NCBI GenBank assembly: GCA_934279105.1
Contig: CAKQWR010000079.1
Span: 1-9,214 of the forward strand
DNA length: 9,214 bases
From: an uncultured Oribacterium sp.
GTDB lineage: Bacteria > Bacillota > Clostridia > Lachnospirales > Lachnospiraceae
Reading direction: 5' to 3'
Made by a program: the position numbers and the translations under genes. The notes beneath the pieces were generated by a model. The model saw only the letters and a list, made by a program, of their open reading frames with translations, did not search any database and was not told where the DNA came from. This document shows, one piece after another, positions 1 to 6,401 of the stretch; within the stretch, counting starts at the first letter, position 1; each line of letters opens with the position of its first letter.

Positions 1-124
1 CCCCGAATCCAGCTTCCTTCAGATTCTGCCTCGCGACAGACACCCTTGCCTTCGGCTATGTCCTTCCCGCTACCGGGTGGACTCCGGACTTACACCGGTT
101 AGAAACGTGCGCCGCCAGGCGCAC
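1..124 (-). mobile_element. Class IIC group II intron, 5' end (runs off window)
   Basis: Read on the minus strand, the element opens with GTGCGCC, matching the group II 5' consensus GTGYG. It continues with segments typical of class IIC domain I: GGTGTAAGTCCGGAG, GACATAGCC, GGCAAGGGTGTC and GAATCTGAAGGAAGC. The order and wording closely follow the Oceanobacillus iheyensis class IIC intron as I remember it. These introns are self-splicing retroelements that normally encode a maturase/reverse transcriptase, which would lie beyond base 1. The insertion point is 9 bases after the stem of the antiporter terminator, with TTTTGAT as the 5' exon end. This is the known habit of class IIC introns, which insert just downstream of intrinsic terminators. 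The intron lies in the same orientation as the upstream gene. Whether it is complete and active cannot be told from this window. Confidence 0.88.
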
Positions 125-127
125 ATC

Positions 128-160
128 AAAACAGGGGATGCAGAAATGCATCCCCGTTTT
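128..160 (-). terminator. Intrinsic terminator of the antiporter gene
   Basis: A perfect 9-bp stem (134-142 with 147-155, arms GGGGATGCA/TGCATCCCC) closes on a 4-base loop. A-rich and T-rich flanks extend the stem around one bulged base and supply a TGTTTT tract on the minus strand. It begins a few bases after the antiporter stop codon. The A/T flanks are nearly symmetric, so it could also stop plus-strand transcription. It is also the apparent landing site for the adjacent group II intron. Confidence 0.9.
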
Positions 161-164
161 ATGT

Positions 165-1355
165 TCAATTTTTATTTTCAGCGTGTGTAAGCAGTTTTTT
201 ATAAGAATAGTCAATCGCAAATGCACCTAGTGGCGCAGTCAGGACGATAGCGAGAACAGCAACCGTTAGAATCGTATCCCCGCACGAGAAACCAAGAGCC
301 AGTGGGATGCCGCCGATGGCAGCCTGAACTGTCGCCTTCGGTGTATATGCCATCATCGCAAAGAGCCGTTCACCCGAAGAAAGATTTGTACCGAGAAGGC
401 ATAGGAAGACGCCAAACATGCGAAACGCAAGTGCAAGCACGATGACGATCAATGCCTGCACACCAACCTTTCCGAGGTACCCGATATTCACGCTTGCACC
501 AACCAGCACAAATAAAAATACTTCCGCTGCGACCCATAATTTTCCGTATTTTACTGAAAGTCTTCGGGCAACCACCTCTCTCTTCTGCTGCAATCCGATC
601 CCGATAAACATAATCGCAATCAGGGATGCAAAGGTGATTGCAGTCGTCAAATGATCTTCAAGCACCGACAGATAAAATGAAATACTTAGAATGACCAGTA
701 CCTTGGAGGTGTCGCGGATATGCTTTTTTTGAAAAAAGAAAGCGAGCAGGTAGCCAATGCTGAGACCGATTCCCATTCCGAGAAGAATAGATACCGGTAT
801 ATTTATGAAACGAAGAAGTGAGGCTCCCTCACCCTGCATCATGCCGGTAAAGGTCGTGAACAGAACGATGACATAAACATCATCCACCGATGCCCCCGCG
901 AGAATTAACTGCGGGATGCCCTCCTTTACACCATACCCTTCATCCATCAGCTTCACCATTCTGGGAACAACAACCGCCGGCGAAACAGCCGCCAGCACGG
1001 CACCCATCATCGCGGCTTCCAGCATGGAAAGTCCGAGCAGTTTCGGAGCGAGAAGAAGCATCCCGAGCAACTCGAAGCTCGCTGGCACGAAGCACATCAG
1101 AACGGCCGGTCGGCCCAGCTTTCGGAGACCCGAAACATCCAGTCCGAGTCCGGCTCTCGTAAGAATGATGATAAGTGCGATTTTTCGAAGCTCTGCTGAA
1201 ATTCCGAGGATGCTGGCATCCAGAAGATTCAGTACATAAGAGCCCAGGACGATACCGGTAGCCAGCATTCCGAGTAAACTCGGTAGTTTGCACTTCTGAC
1301 AGAGCCATCCCATCGACATACCGAGTGTAAGAATCAGTGCGATACTTAGTAACAT
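165..1355 (-). CDS. Cation/proton antiporter (CPA family), fluoride-riboswitch controlled
   Basis: This 396-residue, strongly hydrophobic protein should span the cytoplasmic membrane about 11-13 times. It resembles the Na+/H+ exchanger fold of the CPA1/CPA2 (NhaP/KefB-like) families. Seen directly: glycine-rich alternating helices, an SPAVVVP segment (residues 125-131) like the broken helix of CPA transporters, and an ASVDD motif with paired aspartates at 158-159, where the family carries ion-binding acids. There is no C-terminal RCK/TrkA domain; the protein ends just after the last helix, as in short family members. The start is supported by GGAGG shortly upstream, separated from ATG by a T run. 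The leader holds a fluoride riboswitch, and antiporters are among the gene classes known under that motif. I infer a role in fluoride tolerance or ion balance under fluoride stress; the transported ion is not readable from sequence. Confidence 0.85.
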   Translation of the reverse strand: MLLSIALILTLGMSMGWLCQKCKLPSLLGMLATGIVLGSYVLNLLDASILGISAELRKIALIIILTRAGLGLDVSGLRKLGRPAVLMCFVPASFELLGMLLLAPKLLGLSMLEAAMMGAVLAAVSPAVVVPRMVKLMDEGYGVKEGIPQLILAGASVDDVYVIVLFTTFTGMMQGEGASLLRFINIPVSILLGMGIGLSIGYLLAFFFQKKHIRDTSKVLVILSISFYLSVLEDHLTTAITFASLIAIMFIGIGLQQKREVVARRLSVKYGKLWVAAEVFLFVLVGASVNIGYLGKVGVQALIVIVLALAFRMFGVFLCLLGTNLSSGERLFAMMAYTPKATVQAAIGGIPLALGFSCGDTILTVAVLAIVLTAPLGAFAIDYSYKKLLTHAENKN

Positions 1356-1375
1356 AAAAAAACCTCCATATAGAC

Positions 1376-1430
1376 GCAGAAAAAGCTGAGACTTTCTGCG
1401 TGAAATAAATCGCAGAAGTCATCAGCTTTT
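1376..1430 (-). terminator. Riboswitch expression platform: conditional terminator
   Basis: On the minus strand, 1411-1430 pairs with 1381-1400 to form a long, nearly perfect stem of about 19 bp with one small irregularity, around a 10-base AT-rich loop. It ends in CTTTTT before the ribosome binding site. The 5' arm is the same sequence that forms the last helix and pseudoknot strand of the aptamer (1411-1430), so the two folds exclude each other. The expected logic is that ligand-bound aptamer blocks the terminator and lets the antiporter be transcribed. The U tract is short and partly inside the stem. Confidence 0.75.
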
Positions 1431-1476
1431 AAAAAGCGGTTTAAGAATTACATCTACGGGAGAACTTCATTCCCTT
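1411..1476 (-). promoter_or_regulatory. Fluoride riboswitch (crcB motif) aptamer
   Basis: Read on the minus strand, this leader fits the fluoride aptamer part by part. A GGGA/TCCC helix (1471-1474 with 1458-1461) encloses loop ATGAAGTTC. An AAACC joining segment follows, then a GC...GC helix (1425-1437), then the hallmark tail TGATGACTTCTGCG. The loop bases GAAGT (1464-1468) can pair with ACTTC (1415-1419), which is the expected pseudoknot. The same layout occurs in the Thermotoga petrophila aptamer, where GAGGCC pairs with GGCCUC. The joining region between the first helix and AAACC is about 14 bases longer than in that minimal aptamer; variable inserts there are plausible but were not checked. 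Fluoride sensing is inferred from motif identity. Confidence 0.87.
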
Positions 1477-1487
1477 AGTTCTATGAA

Positions 1488-1516
1488 AAGATAGCATATC
1501 TTGGGATGAGACGCAA
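1488..1516 (-). promoter_or_regulatory. Probable sigma-A promoter of the antiporter
   Basis: On the minus strand TTGCGT (1511-1516) and TATCTT (1488-1493) are separated by 17 bases. The -10 box matches 4 of 6 consensus bases and the -35 box 3 of 6. Transcription would begin near 1480, a few bases before the riboswitch aptamer, which is where a leader RNA should start. That position supports a promoter whose boxes alone would be weak. Confidence 0.55.
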
Positions 1517-1589
1517 GATACATTTTTTTTATGGTAGATTCTTCAATCGAGCAGAGATTCTTTTGGTATAGAGTGACGATATGCAGTTT

Positions 1590-2210
1590 TTATACCTTTT
1601 TTTGATATACATCCCAGGCGATGTTCTGAATCAGTTCACGAAGATCGTAGGCAGAACGTCCATCGTAACACTCGGTAAACGTCTGATCGCCATCGCTCCA
1701 GGTGAGCTCAATTTTACTTGTGGTGGCGTCCAGAAGATCTGGGGACGGAGGACTGTATGGCTCCAGCTCTGCCGTACGCAGGAAGTCGGCAAGCTCCCGC
1801 CAGCGTTCTAAAGGAACGCTCGGATTTCGTTCCGCATCTGATTCGGAAGCGTTCTTATTTGGACGCCCAGCCCTATAGATAAACATTTCGTCTCCGAGCG
1901 TAATGCGTTCGCTGGTATTCCGGTCCGTATAATCGCAGTAAAGATACGGGACCTGCGGATCCAGGTCCGTGATTTTCATCCAGAAATGAAAACAGTCGCT
2001 GAAAGACATAGCACTTTGATTCCAGGAAAATTCTACTAACTCAGCCATTTCGGAAAGTTCCCGTTTTTTCTGAGATTCACTTTCTGCAGGATAGGTGTTC
2101 TCCATGTTGGGTCCATCCATAATCCTGTTTGTAACAAAATGACGGTACATAAAAAAACCACCGAATATGAGTATCGGTATGAAAGCTGCAGCGATCATCG
2201 GCTTTTTCAT
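1590..2210 (-). CDS. Membrane-anchored protein of unknown function with internal repeat
   Basis: I do not recognise this 206-residue protein. The start is set at MKKPMIAAAF because GAGGGAAG lies just upstream and a single hydrophobic segment (about residues 5-22) follows; the reading frame stays open 24 codons further upstream. The segment is a signal anchor or uncleaved signal peptide, with no lipobox cysteine. The rest is soluble, acidic and presumably outside the membrane. Two stretches align without gaps, residues 59-74 and 167-182, sharing the pattern [VI]E[FL][ST]Wx5[ST]F[ST][DE]C[FY]. This suggests two related small beta-rich domains, each with one cysteine (73 and 181). A short Asn/Ser/Glu-rich link and a helical stretch (about 133-148) lie between. 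The gene has its own promoter and palindrome, and no known-function neighbour explains it. Confidence 0.75.
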   Translation of the reverse strand: MKKPMIAAAFIPILIFGGFFMYRHFVTNRIMDGPNMENTYPAESESQKKRELSEMAELVEFSWNQSAMSFSDCFHFWMKITDLDPQVPYLYCDYTDRNTSERITLGDEMFIYRAGRPNKNASESDAERNPSVPLERWRELADFLRTAELEPYSPPSPDLLDATTSKIELTWSDGDQTFTECYDGRSAYDLRELIQNIAWDVYQKKV

Positions 2211-2249
2211 CGGCTTCCCTCTTGTTCTGCAAATTCCGAATCCATGTTT

Positions 2250-2282
2250 GTGTATATTATACCATGGCATCGTAATATACAC
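2250..2282 (-). promoter_or_regulatory. Extended -10 promoter inside a 10-bp palindrome (probable operator)
   Basis: GTGTATATTA (2250-2259) and TAATATACAC (2273-2282) form a perfect inverted repeat around a 13-base spacer. On the minus strand a perfect TATAAT (2256-2261) preceded by TGG gives an extended -10 box. No good -35 box is visible, as is common for extended -10 promoters. The start point would be near 2249, leaving about 40 bases of leader before the ATG at 2210. The palindrome overlaps the core promoter, which fits repressor control. No regulator gene is present in the window. Confidence 0.6.
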
Positions 2283-2322
2283 TATCCCGGTTTCGATGTT
2301 CAGAGGAGGTAAAATGAAAATA

Positions 2323-2736
2323 TTACAGCACCATCGTCAGTGTCCCTGCGCCGATCAGCACGCATCCGATGATGGATTTCATCGATACCTCTTCGTGCAG
2401 CAGCACAAATGCAAGTACGAGGGTGATGACCACACTCAACTTATCAATCGGCACCACCTTTGACGCCTCTCCGATCTGCAGCGCACGATAGTAACAAAGC
2501 CACGATGCGCCTGTGGCAAGTCCCGACAGAATCAGAAACAGCCAGCTCTTTCGGCTGATCTCACTTATGCCACTCTGCGCGCGCGTCAGAAATACCATCC
2601 CCCATGCCATCGCCAGCACAACCATCGTACGAATCGCCGTCGCAAGATTCGAATTCACACCCTCGATACCAATCTTTGCAAGAATTGACGTCAGCGCCGC
2701 AAAGATTGCGGACAGTAATGCAAAAACAAACCACAT
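2323..2736 (-). CDS. Half-size EamA/DMT family transporter
   Basis: This 137-residue membrane protein has about five hydrophobic helices (roughly residues 3-20, 33-51, 64-82, 93-114 and 118-135). It resembles one half of a drug/metabolite transporter. Family marks visible are a GASWLCYYRALQIGEAS segment (76-92) followed by VVPIDKLSVVIT, and a closing HEEVSMKSIIGCVLIGAGTL, all typical of the EamA repeat. Full-length relatives carry two such repeats; single-repeat proteins exist in Clostridia and presumably work as dimers. The substrate is unknown. The start is MWFVF, because GGAGG sits 8 bases upstream; the frame opens 8 codons earlier without a comparable site. The gene follows ogt by 75 bases and may be the last of that operon. 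TTGAAG-16-TAAGAT within the ogt 3' end is a weak possible promoter. Confidence 0.85.
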   Translation of the reverse strand: MWFVFALLSAIFAALTSILAKIGIEGVNSNLATAIRTMVVLAMAWGMVFLTRAQSGISEISRKSWLFLILSGLATGASWLCYYRALQIGEASKVVPIDKLSVVITLVLAFVLLHEEVSMKSIIGCVLIGAGTLTMVL

Positions 2737-2744
2737 AATGTATG

Positions 2745-2749
2745 CCTCC
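2745..2749 (-). promoter_or_regulatory. Ribosome binding site that fixes the EamA start
   Basis: GGAGG on the minus strand lies 8 bases before the ATG at 2736. It lies inside the longer open frame that begins at 2760, so the shorter start is preferred. Confidence 0.7.
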
Positions 2750-2811
2750 ATTTCAGTCATAGGCGCTTTCCGAACGCGTTTACCCCTATCTTACACCTTT
2801 GACCAATGCCT

Positions 2812-3333
2812 TCAACAGTAAATCGTCGTATTCTTCCGTGATCCGATATGCTCCAGTTCCAGCAGTTTGATTTTCTTATCGATGCCCCCTGCGTACCCTG
2901 TCAAGCTACCATCTGCACCCACAACACGATGACATGGAATCATGATTGAGATGGGATTATGACCGACCGCACTACCAACGGCCTGTGCAGACATCCTGGA
3001 AATACCGCGCGTCTCGGCTATTTTTCGTGCAATCGCCCCATAACTTATTGTTTTCCCATACGGAATCTCCAGAAGTATATCCCAGACACCGATCTGGAAT
3101 GCAGATCCATGCGGATGCATTGGCGGAAGAAAATCCGGTTCCTGTCCACTGAAGTATAGATCGAGCCAGCGCTTCCCCTGCGACAGAATCTCCGTATCCT
3201 GCTCTTTGTATTCAGCTGGCAGCGAATCGGCATAGTATTTTGAACTCTCGAACCATACGCCGATCAGCCCGAGCTCATCTGTCGCCATCAGTATCCGTCC
3301 CAGTGGCGATTCATAGTATCGAATAGACGTCAT
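2812..3333 (-). CDS. ogt: O6-alkylguanine-DNA alkyltransferase (methylated-DNA-protein-cysteine methyltransferase)
   Basis: This 173-residue protein has the normal length and layout of Ogt/MGMT. An N-terminal ribonuclease-H-like domain (about 1-75) precedes a DNA-binding domain holding the catalytic motif IPCHRVV, with acceptor cysteine 134. The enzyme transfers the alkyl group from O6-alkylguanine to its own cysteine and is used up in the process. The segment AQAVGSAVGHNPISIMI precedes the cysteine. Where human MGMT has the arginine finger (ARAVGG) this protein has Gln117, a substitution I believe is common in clostridial homologues. YGKTISYGAIA (92-102) is the usual conserved lead-in. An AGGGAAGG site precedes the ATG. 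It lies 68 bases behind peptide deformylase and 75 before the transporter, all on one strand, which suggests co-transcription. Confidence 0.95.
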   Translation of the reverse strand: MTSIRYYESPLGRILMATDELGLIGVWFESSKYYADSLPAEYKEQDTEILSQGKRWLDLYFSGQEPDFLPPMHPHGSAFQIGVWDILLEIPYGKTISYGAIARKIAETRGISRMSAQAVGSAVGHNPISIMIPCHRVVGADGSLTGYAGGIDKKIKLLELEHIGSRKNTTIYC

Positions 3334-3334
3334 T

Positions 3335-3403
3335 TTAAGCCTTCCCTAATCGTATCCGAACGTAATCCATATATGCTTTATACGGTTCCGGTGCCTGTAC
3401 ATC
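3335..3403 (-). pseudogene. Possible fic 3'-end remnant between def and ogt
   Basis: In the gap after the deformylase gene one frame reads YKAYMDYVRI and ends in TAA two bases before the ogt ATG. The Fic protein in this window ends with YKVYLDYFRIAY. The two tails share 8 of 16 residues over the aligned stretch, and the underlying DNA is also alike, including a shared run GTATAAAG followed by ATAT and TGGATTA. It may be a scrap of a former fic-like gene, but the match is short and could be chance. Confidence 0.3.
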
Positions 3404-3812
3404 AGATGATTATCCCTTCCAGATGATCGCACTCATGCTGGATGATCTGTGCCGTCCATCCGGAAAACTTCTGCCGGTGCTTTTGCATATCGAGATCCTG
3501 ATACTCCAGTTCGATCTCATGATATCGTTTCGTCTTCCGGCTTCCACTTAATGAAAGACATCCCTCCTCGGTTTCATACGGACCTGTTTTCTTCAGAATC
3601 ACCGGGTTCAGCATCGCCACATCGATCGGCCCCATATTCACCACGATGATGCGCTTCTTCACGCCGATCATATTCGCCGCCATCCCCACACACGCATTCT
3701 CATGGGCCTTCAGCGTATCCAGAAGATCCAGTGCTATCTGGCGGTCTGCTTCCGTCGCCGGCTCTGATTTCTGCGAGAGAAAAAAGACATCTCTCATAAT
3801 ATTCTGTACCAT
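3402..3812 (-). CDS. def: Peptide deformylase, short clostridial type
   Basis: This 136-residue metalloenzyme would remove the formyl group from the first methionine of new proteins in the cytoplasm. All three family motifs are present. Motif 1 is GMAANMIG (43-50) instead of the usual GLAAPQIG. Motif 2 is EGCLSLSG (83-90), with metal ligand Cys85. Motif 3 is QHECDHLEG (125-133), with His126 and His130 as ligands and Glu127 as the catalytic base. The protein stops three residues after motif 3, so it lacks the C-terminal helix of longer types. The NM variant in motif 1 and this length are typical of a clostridial subgroup, so it may be a second deformylase with a narrower role. Start support is GGGAGGAG upstream of ATG. 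It follows the phosphatase gene by 38 bases. Confidence 0.92.
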   Translation of the reverse strand: MVQNIMRDVFFLSQKSEPATEADRQIALDLLDTLKAHENACVGMAANMIGVKKRIIVVNMGPIDVAMLNPVILKKTGPYETEEGCLSLSGSRKTKRYHEIELEYQDLDMQKHRQKFSGWTAQIIQHECDHLEGIII

Positions 3813-3850
3813 TCCGCTCCTCCCTTACATCGATTCTAAATCACCGGTCT

Positions 3851-4306
3851 TCATGCCAATGTCTCCGCCAGCAGTCCGTCACATCCTTCTGCAATCTGGG
3901 TTGCGCACGCATCGAACTTCCGCGTGTACCACGGATCATCGATGATCTCCTCCAGGCGACCGGAGTACTCCATGAGATAGTGAATCTTCCCCTCCGGATC
4001 ATCCCCGAGGATCCGCTTCATGTAGTACATGTTCTCCTCATCCATTCCGATCAGAAGATCATATGCATCGTAATCCGAACGCTTCAGCTGCCGCGCCCGA
4101 TGCGTACCGACCGGAACTCCTCTCCGCTCCAGTGCCGCCTTCATCGGCGGATACATCGTATTCCCGATCTCCTCCGTCGACGTCGCCGCTGAATCAATCA
4201 GAAACTCCCCTGCCAGCCCACGCTGATTCACCAGCTCCTGAAAAATATACTGCGCAGAAACACTGCGACAGATATTGCCGTGGCAAACGAAAAGTATACG
4301 AACCAT
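3851..4306 (-). CDS. Low-molecular-weight protein tyrosine phosphatase
   Basis: The 151-residue protein matches the low-molecular-weight PTP family along its whole length. The phosphate-binding loop CHGNICRS (8-15) supplies nucleophile Cys8 and Arg14 in the CX5R pattern. The DDP motif at 123-125 supplies the general acid, most likely Asp124, followed by WYTRKF. It would remove phosphate from protein tyrosines in the cytoplasm. Bacterial relatives often oppose tyrosine kinases of capsule synthesis, but no kinase or polysaccharide gene is in view, so the substrate is open. AGGAG lies about 12 bases before ATG, a slightly long spacing. It appears to be the first gene of the run through deformylase, ogt and the transporter. 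The 77 bases upstream, up to the DUF262 stop codon, show no clear promoter or terminator. Confidence 0.93.
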   Translation of the reverse strand: MVRILFVCHGNICRSVSAQYIFQELVNQRGLAGEFLIDSAATSTEEIGNTMYPPMKAALERRGVPVGTHRARQLKRSDYDAYDLLIGMDEENMYYMKRILGDDPEGKIHYLMEYSGRLEEIIDDPWYTRKFDACATQIAEGCDGLLAETLA

Positions 4307-4383
4307 AATTATTATTCTCTCCTATTTCCTGAAAATCACAAACTTCCTATACGTAAATCGTGTGTAGTCCCTTGAAACTTAAG

Positions 4384-6207
4384 TCACATTAAACTTGCAC
4401 CAAACTGTTCAATCGTAATTTCCGCATTTCGATCCGATACCGGTTTTCCCATTGCTTTTTCAATCAATCCCAATAACTTCTTCGCTCTGTCAATAAAGTA
4501 GGTATCAAAATCATCTTGAACTAATGCGTCATAGTCTACACAATGGGATTGGATACGTTCTTTAAGCTCTGCTTCTGTCAACCCACTTACTTTTTTAATA
4601 ATTGTTTTAGTATATTCACTAGGAGCGTTACCGCCTATCGAACGATTAGTAGCTGGAAGAATCGGTGTTTTATTAACAATAGAATTATATCGTTGGCGTT
4701 TAATTCCTTGTTTCACACAGTATGCTTCCGGGAAAATGTGATGAATATCTGGGGATTCCAACATGCTGTTTACAATGTCGATGGTTGTATCGTTCATAAA
4801 ATCACGGCATTTTTCTTTATATAATAGTGCCATGATGCCCTTATATGCAGCACTTAATCGGGTTTGCAATGTAAGTAATCTGGTTGAAGCGAAGAATGCA
4901 CTGTTTACTGTTCTTGCCGGATTAGTTCTTCCAAATACTGCATCAACAACATCCTCAATATCATTGGCATACCTTGTTTCATTAGCGCCTCCATACATTT
5001 CACCTAAAATTCCGCACCAATACCACTTGGATAGTATCGAAATAGTATTTGCTTCGTTACACTTGCTTTTACCCAAAAAGGCACAGATGGCAGCAAGTGG
5101 AATCAGTTGTGTTGTGTATGGCAAATCTCTCTGACGAAAAATATACTGATATTTCAGTAAGAAATCACGGGCAATCCTATAGCCCATCAGTACTTGATCA
5201 CGATTTGCAACATAGGACTCATAAGGTAGATTCAAAACGTCTTTTTTCTTGCAACTTACTGTACCCACCTTACCGGCTTGTTTATCGATATAGCTTGTGT
5301 AAAGAGCCACAGTAGTTAAAAAAGTTGTTTCATCAATCCCATCCAACAGGTCTGTTCTCAATGTGTCATTGATACCACGAATCTGTTTTTTACACTCTTG
5401 CCAATCTTTACGCAAATCAAATTCCTGCGTTGCATAAGTGGCGGTCACCAATTCAAAAACCGTAAGTGGAACGCCACCGGTATTTACATTTTCAAACACC
5501 TTGCATACTGCTTCTCTCGGTGTTGTTTTATCCAACGTGATAACAGGTAATTTATAGCTTACGATCGTATTGATTACTTCGCTTTGAAAATATTCAAGTA
5601 GTTTAAGTGCCTCAGCTTGTCCAGCATAATGCATCATGTATCCAAACTGCCATTTCATCAAGGCATTACTATCGAAAACGATGTTAACTGGAAACATTTT
5701 GTGCTCATATTCTTTCTGCTGATCAGAAATGTCAAGTTTAACATCTCTGTCAAAGTTTTCCTTGAGTTTTCTATCTGCCGGAACTGGTAACACCGCATCA
5801 TAGCGATCTTCATTTTCATCCATACACTTTTCCATGGATAGATAATAGTATCGCTCAATTTCTTTGCTTTTATCGGTTTTAGTAGCTACAGGTTTTTTTG
5901 AATATGTAGCCTGATAAATTGAAGTCAGTCTCTGCTGTCCATCAAGAACCAAAAAGTCCGGAACTAAATCGCGTTGATCTACACCCTTAATGGTTCTGTA
6001 CTTGAATTTAATATCGGAATTTCCATATTGTAAGCGCATAATAGCACCCATGGGATAACCTTGTGATAAACTGGCTATAATGCCACGTATTCTGTTATCA
6101 TCCCATGTCCAGTCTCTCTGAAACTCTGGAAGCTGTGTTTTCCCTGATTTTACTTCGTCAAGAAGCTGACTCAGGTTGGTGTCTAAAGATGAAGGGGAAA
6201 TAATCAT
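4384..6207 (-). CDS. DUF262-HNH protein, GmrSD/BrxU-like putative nucleotide-dependent endonuclease
   Basis: This 607-residue protein joins an N-terminal DUF262 (ParB/Srx-like nucleotide-binding) domain to a C-terminal HNH nuclease region. Visible DUF262 marks are LPEFQRDWTWDD (26-37), then SLSQGYPMGAIM, then LVLDGQQRLTS (86-96), and later FENVNTGG plus VFELVTA. The nuclease region has DIHHIFPEAYC (His489 and His490) followed by NSIVNKTPIL and TNRSIGGNAPSEY, the usual spaced Asn residues of DUF1524/HNH domains. Known relatives such as GmrSD and BrxU cut modified phage DNA in a nucleotide-dependent way. Target and nucleotide here are unknown, and no methyltransferase is nearby, which fits a type IV style enzyme. 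Start support is GAGAGG 7 bases before ATG. The gene follows the fic gene after 194 bases and looks more AT-rich than the genes to its left, suggesting transfer. Confidence 0.88.
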   Translation of the reverse strand: MIISPSSLDTNLSQLLDEVKSGKTQLPEFQRDWTWDDNRIRGIIASLSQGYPMGAIMRLQYGNSDIKFKYRTIKGVDQRDLVPDFLVLDGQQRLTSIYQATYSKKPVATKTDKSKEIERYYYLSMEKCMDENEDRYDAVLPVPADRKLKENFDRDVKLDISDQQKEYEHKMFPVNIVFDSNALMKWQFGYMMHYAGQAEALKLLEYFQSEVINTIVSYKLPVITLDKTTPREAVCKVFENVNTGGVPLTVFELVTATYATQEFDLRKDWQECKKQIRGINDTLRTDLLDGIDETTFLTTVALYTSYIDKQAGKVGTVSCKKKDVLNLPYESYVANRDQVLMGYRIARDFLLKYQYIFRQRDLPYTTQLIPLAAICAFLGKSKCNEANTISILSKWYWCGILGEMYGGANETRYANDIEDVVDAVFGRTNPARTVNSAFFASTRLLTLQTRLSAAYKGIMALLYKEKCRDFMNDTTIDIVNSMLESPDIHHIFPEAYCVKQGIKRQRYNSIVNKTPILPATNRSIGGNAPSEYTKTIIKKVSGLTEAELKERIQSHCVDYDALVQDDFDTYFIDRAKKLLGLIEKAMGKPVSDRNAEITIEQFGASLM

Positions 6208-6401
6208 CGTGGTTCCTCTCTATAGTATGAAATATTTTTTCGTCATATATTCTTGTTTTTTCCATAGGAAAATGTTTCAGTAACCTTACTGCATGTCGGT
6301 TTTGACTCATAAATATACGCCTTATGTTCCTGAATTGAGACTTTAGAATGCACTTTAGGGAGGACACTTTGGAAATTGTTTTCTGCACCGCATTTTTTTG
6401 C
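6208..6401 (-). other. Fic to DUF262 intergenic region with three ACTTTAG-like repeats
   Basis: This AT-rich gap separates two same-strand genes. On the plus strand ACTTTAG occurs at 6340-6346 and 6352-6358, and ACTTTGG at 6366-6372. The starts are 12 and 14 bases apart, roughly one helical turn plus a few bases, as in an array of protein-binding sites. I see no clear terminator and no promoter box pair better than weak matches. A short minus-strand frame crosses the gap from a TTG codon but looks non-coding. Confidence 0.35.

Noticed and set aside
107..124. Perfect GTGCGCC/GGCGCAC hairpin, considered as a second terminator of the antiporter
   Set aside because: It has no T tract and is better explained as the first stem at the 5' end of the group II intron.
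940..1422. Second minus-strand frame overlapping the antiporter (160 codons)
   Set aside because: It is rich in Arg, Ser and Thr without structure, overlaps the riboswitch and the antiporter, and reads as an out-of-frame shadow.
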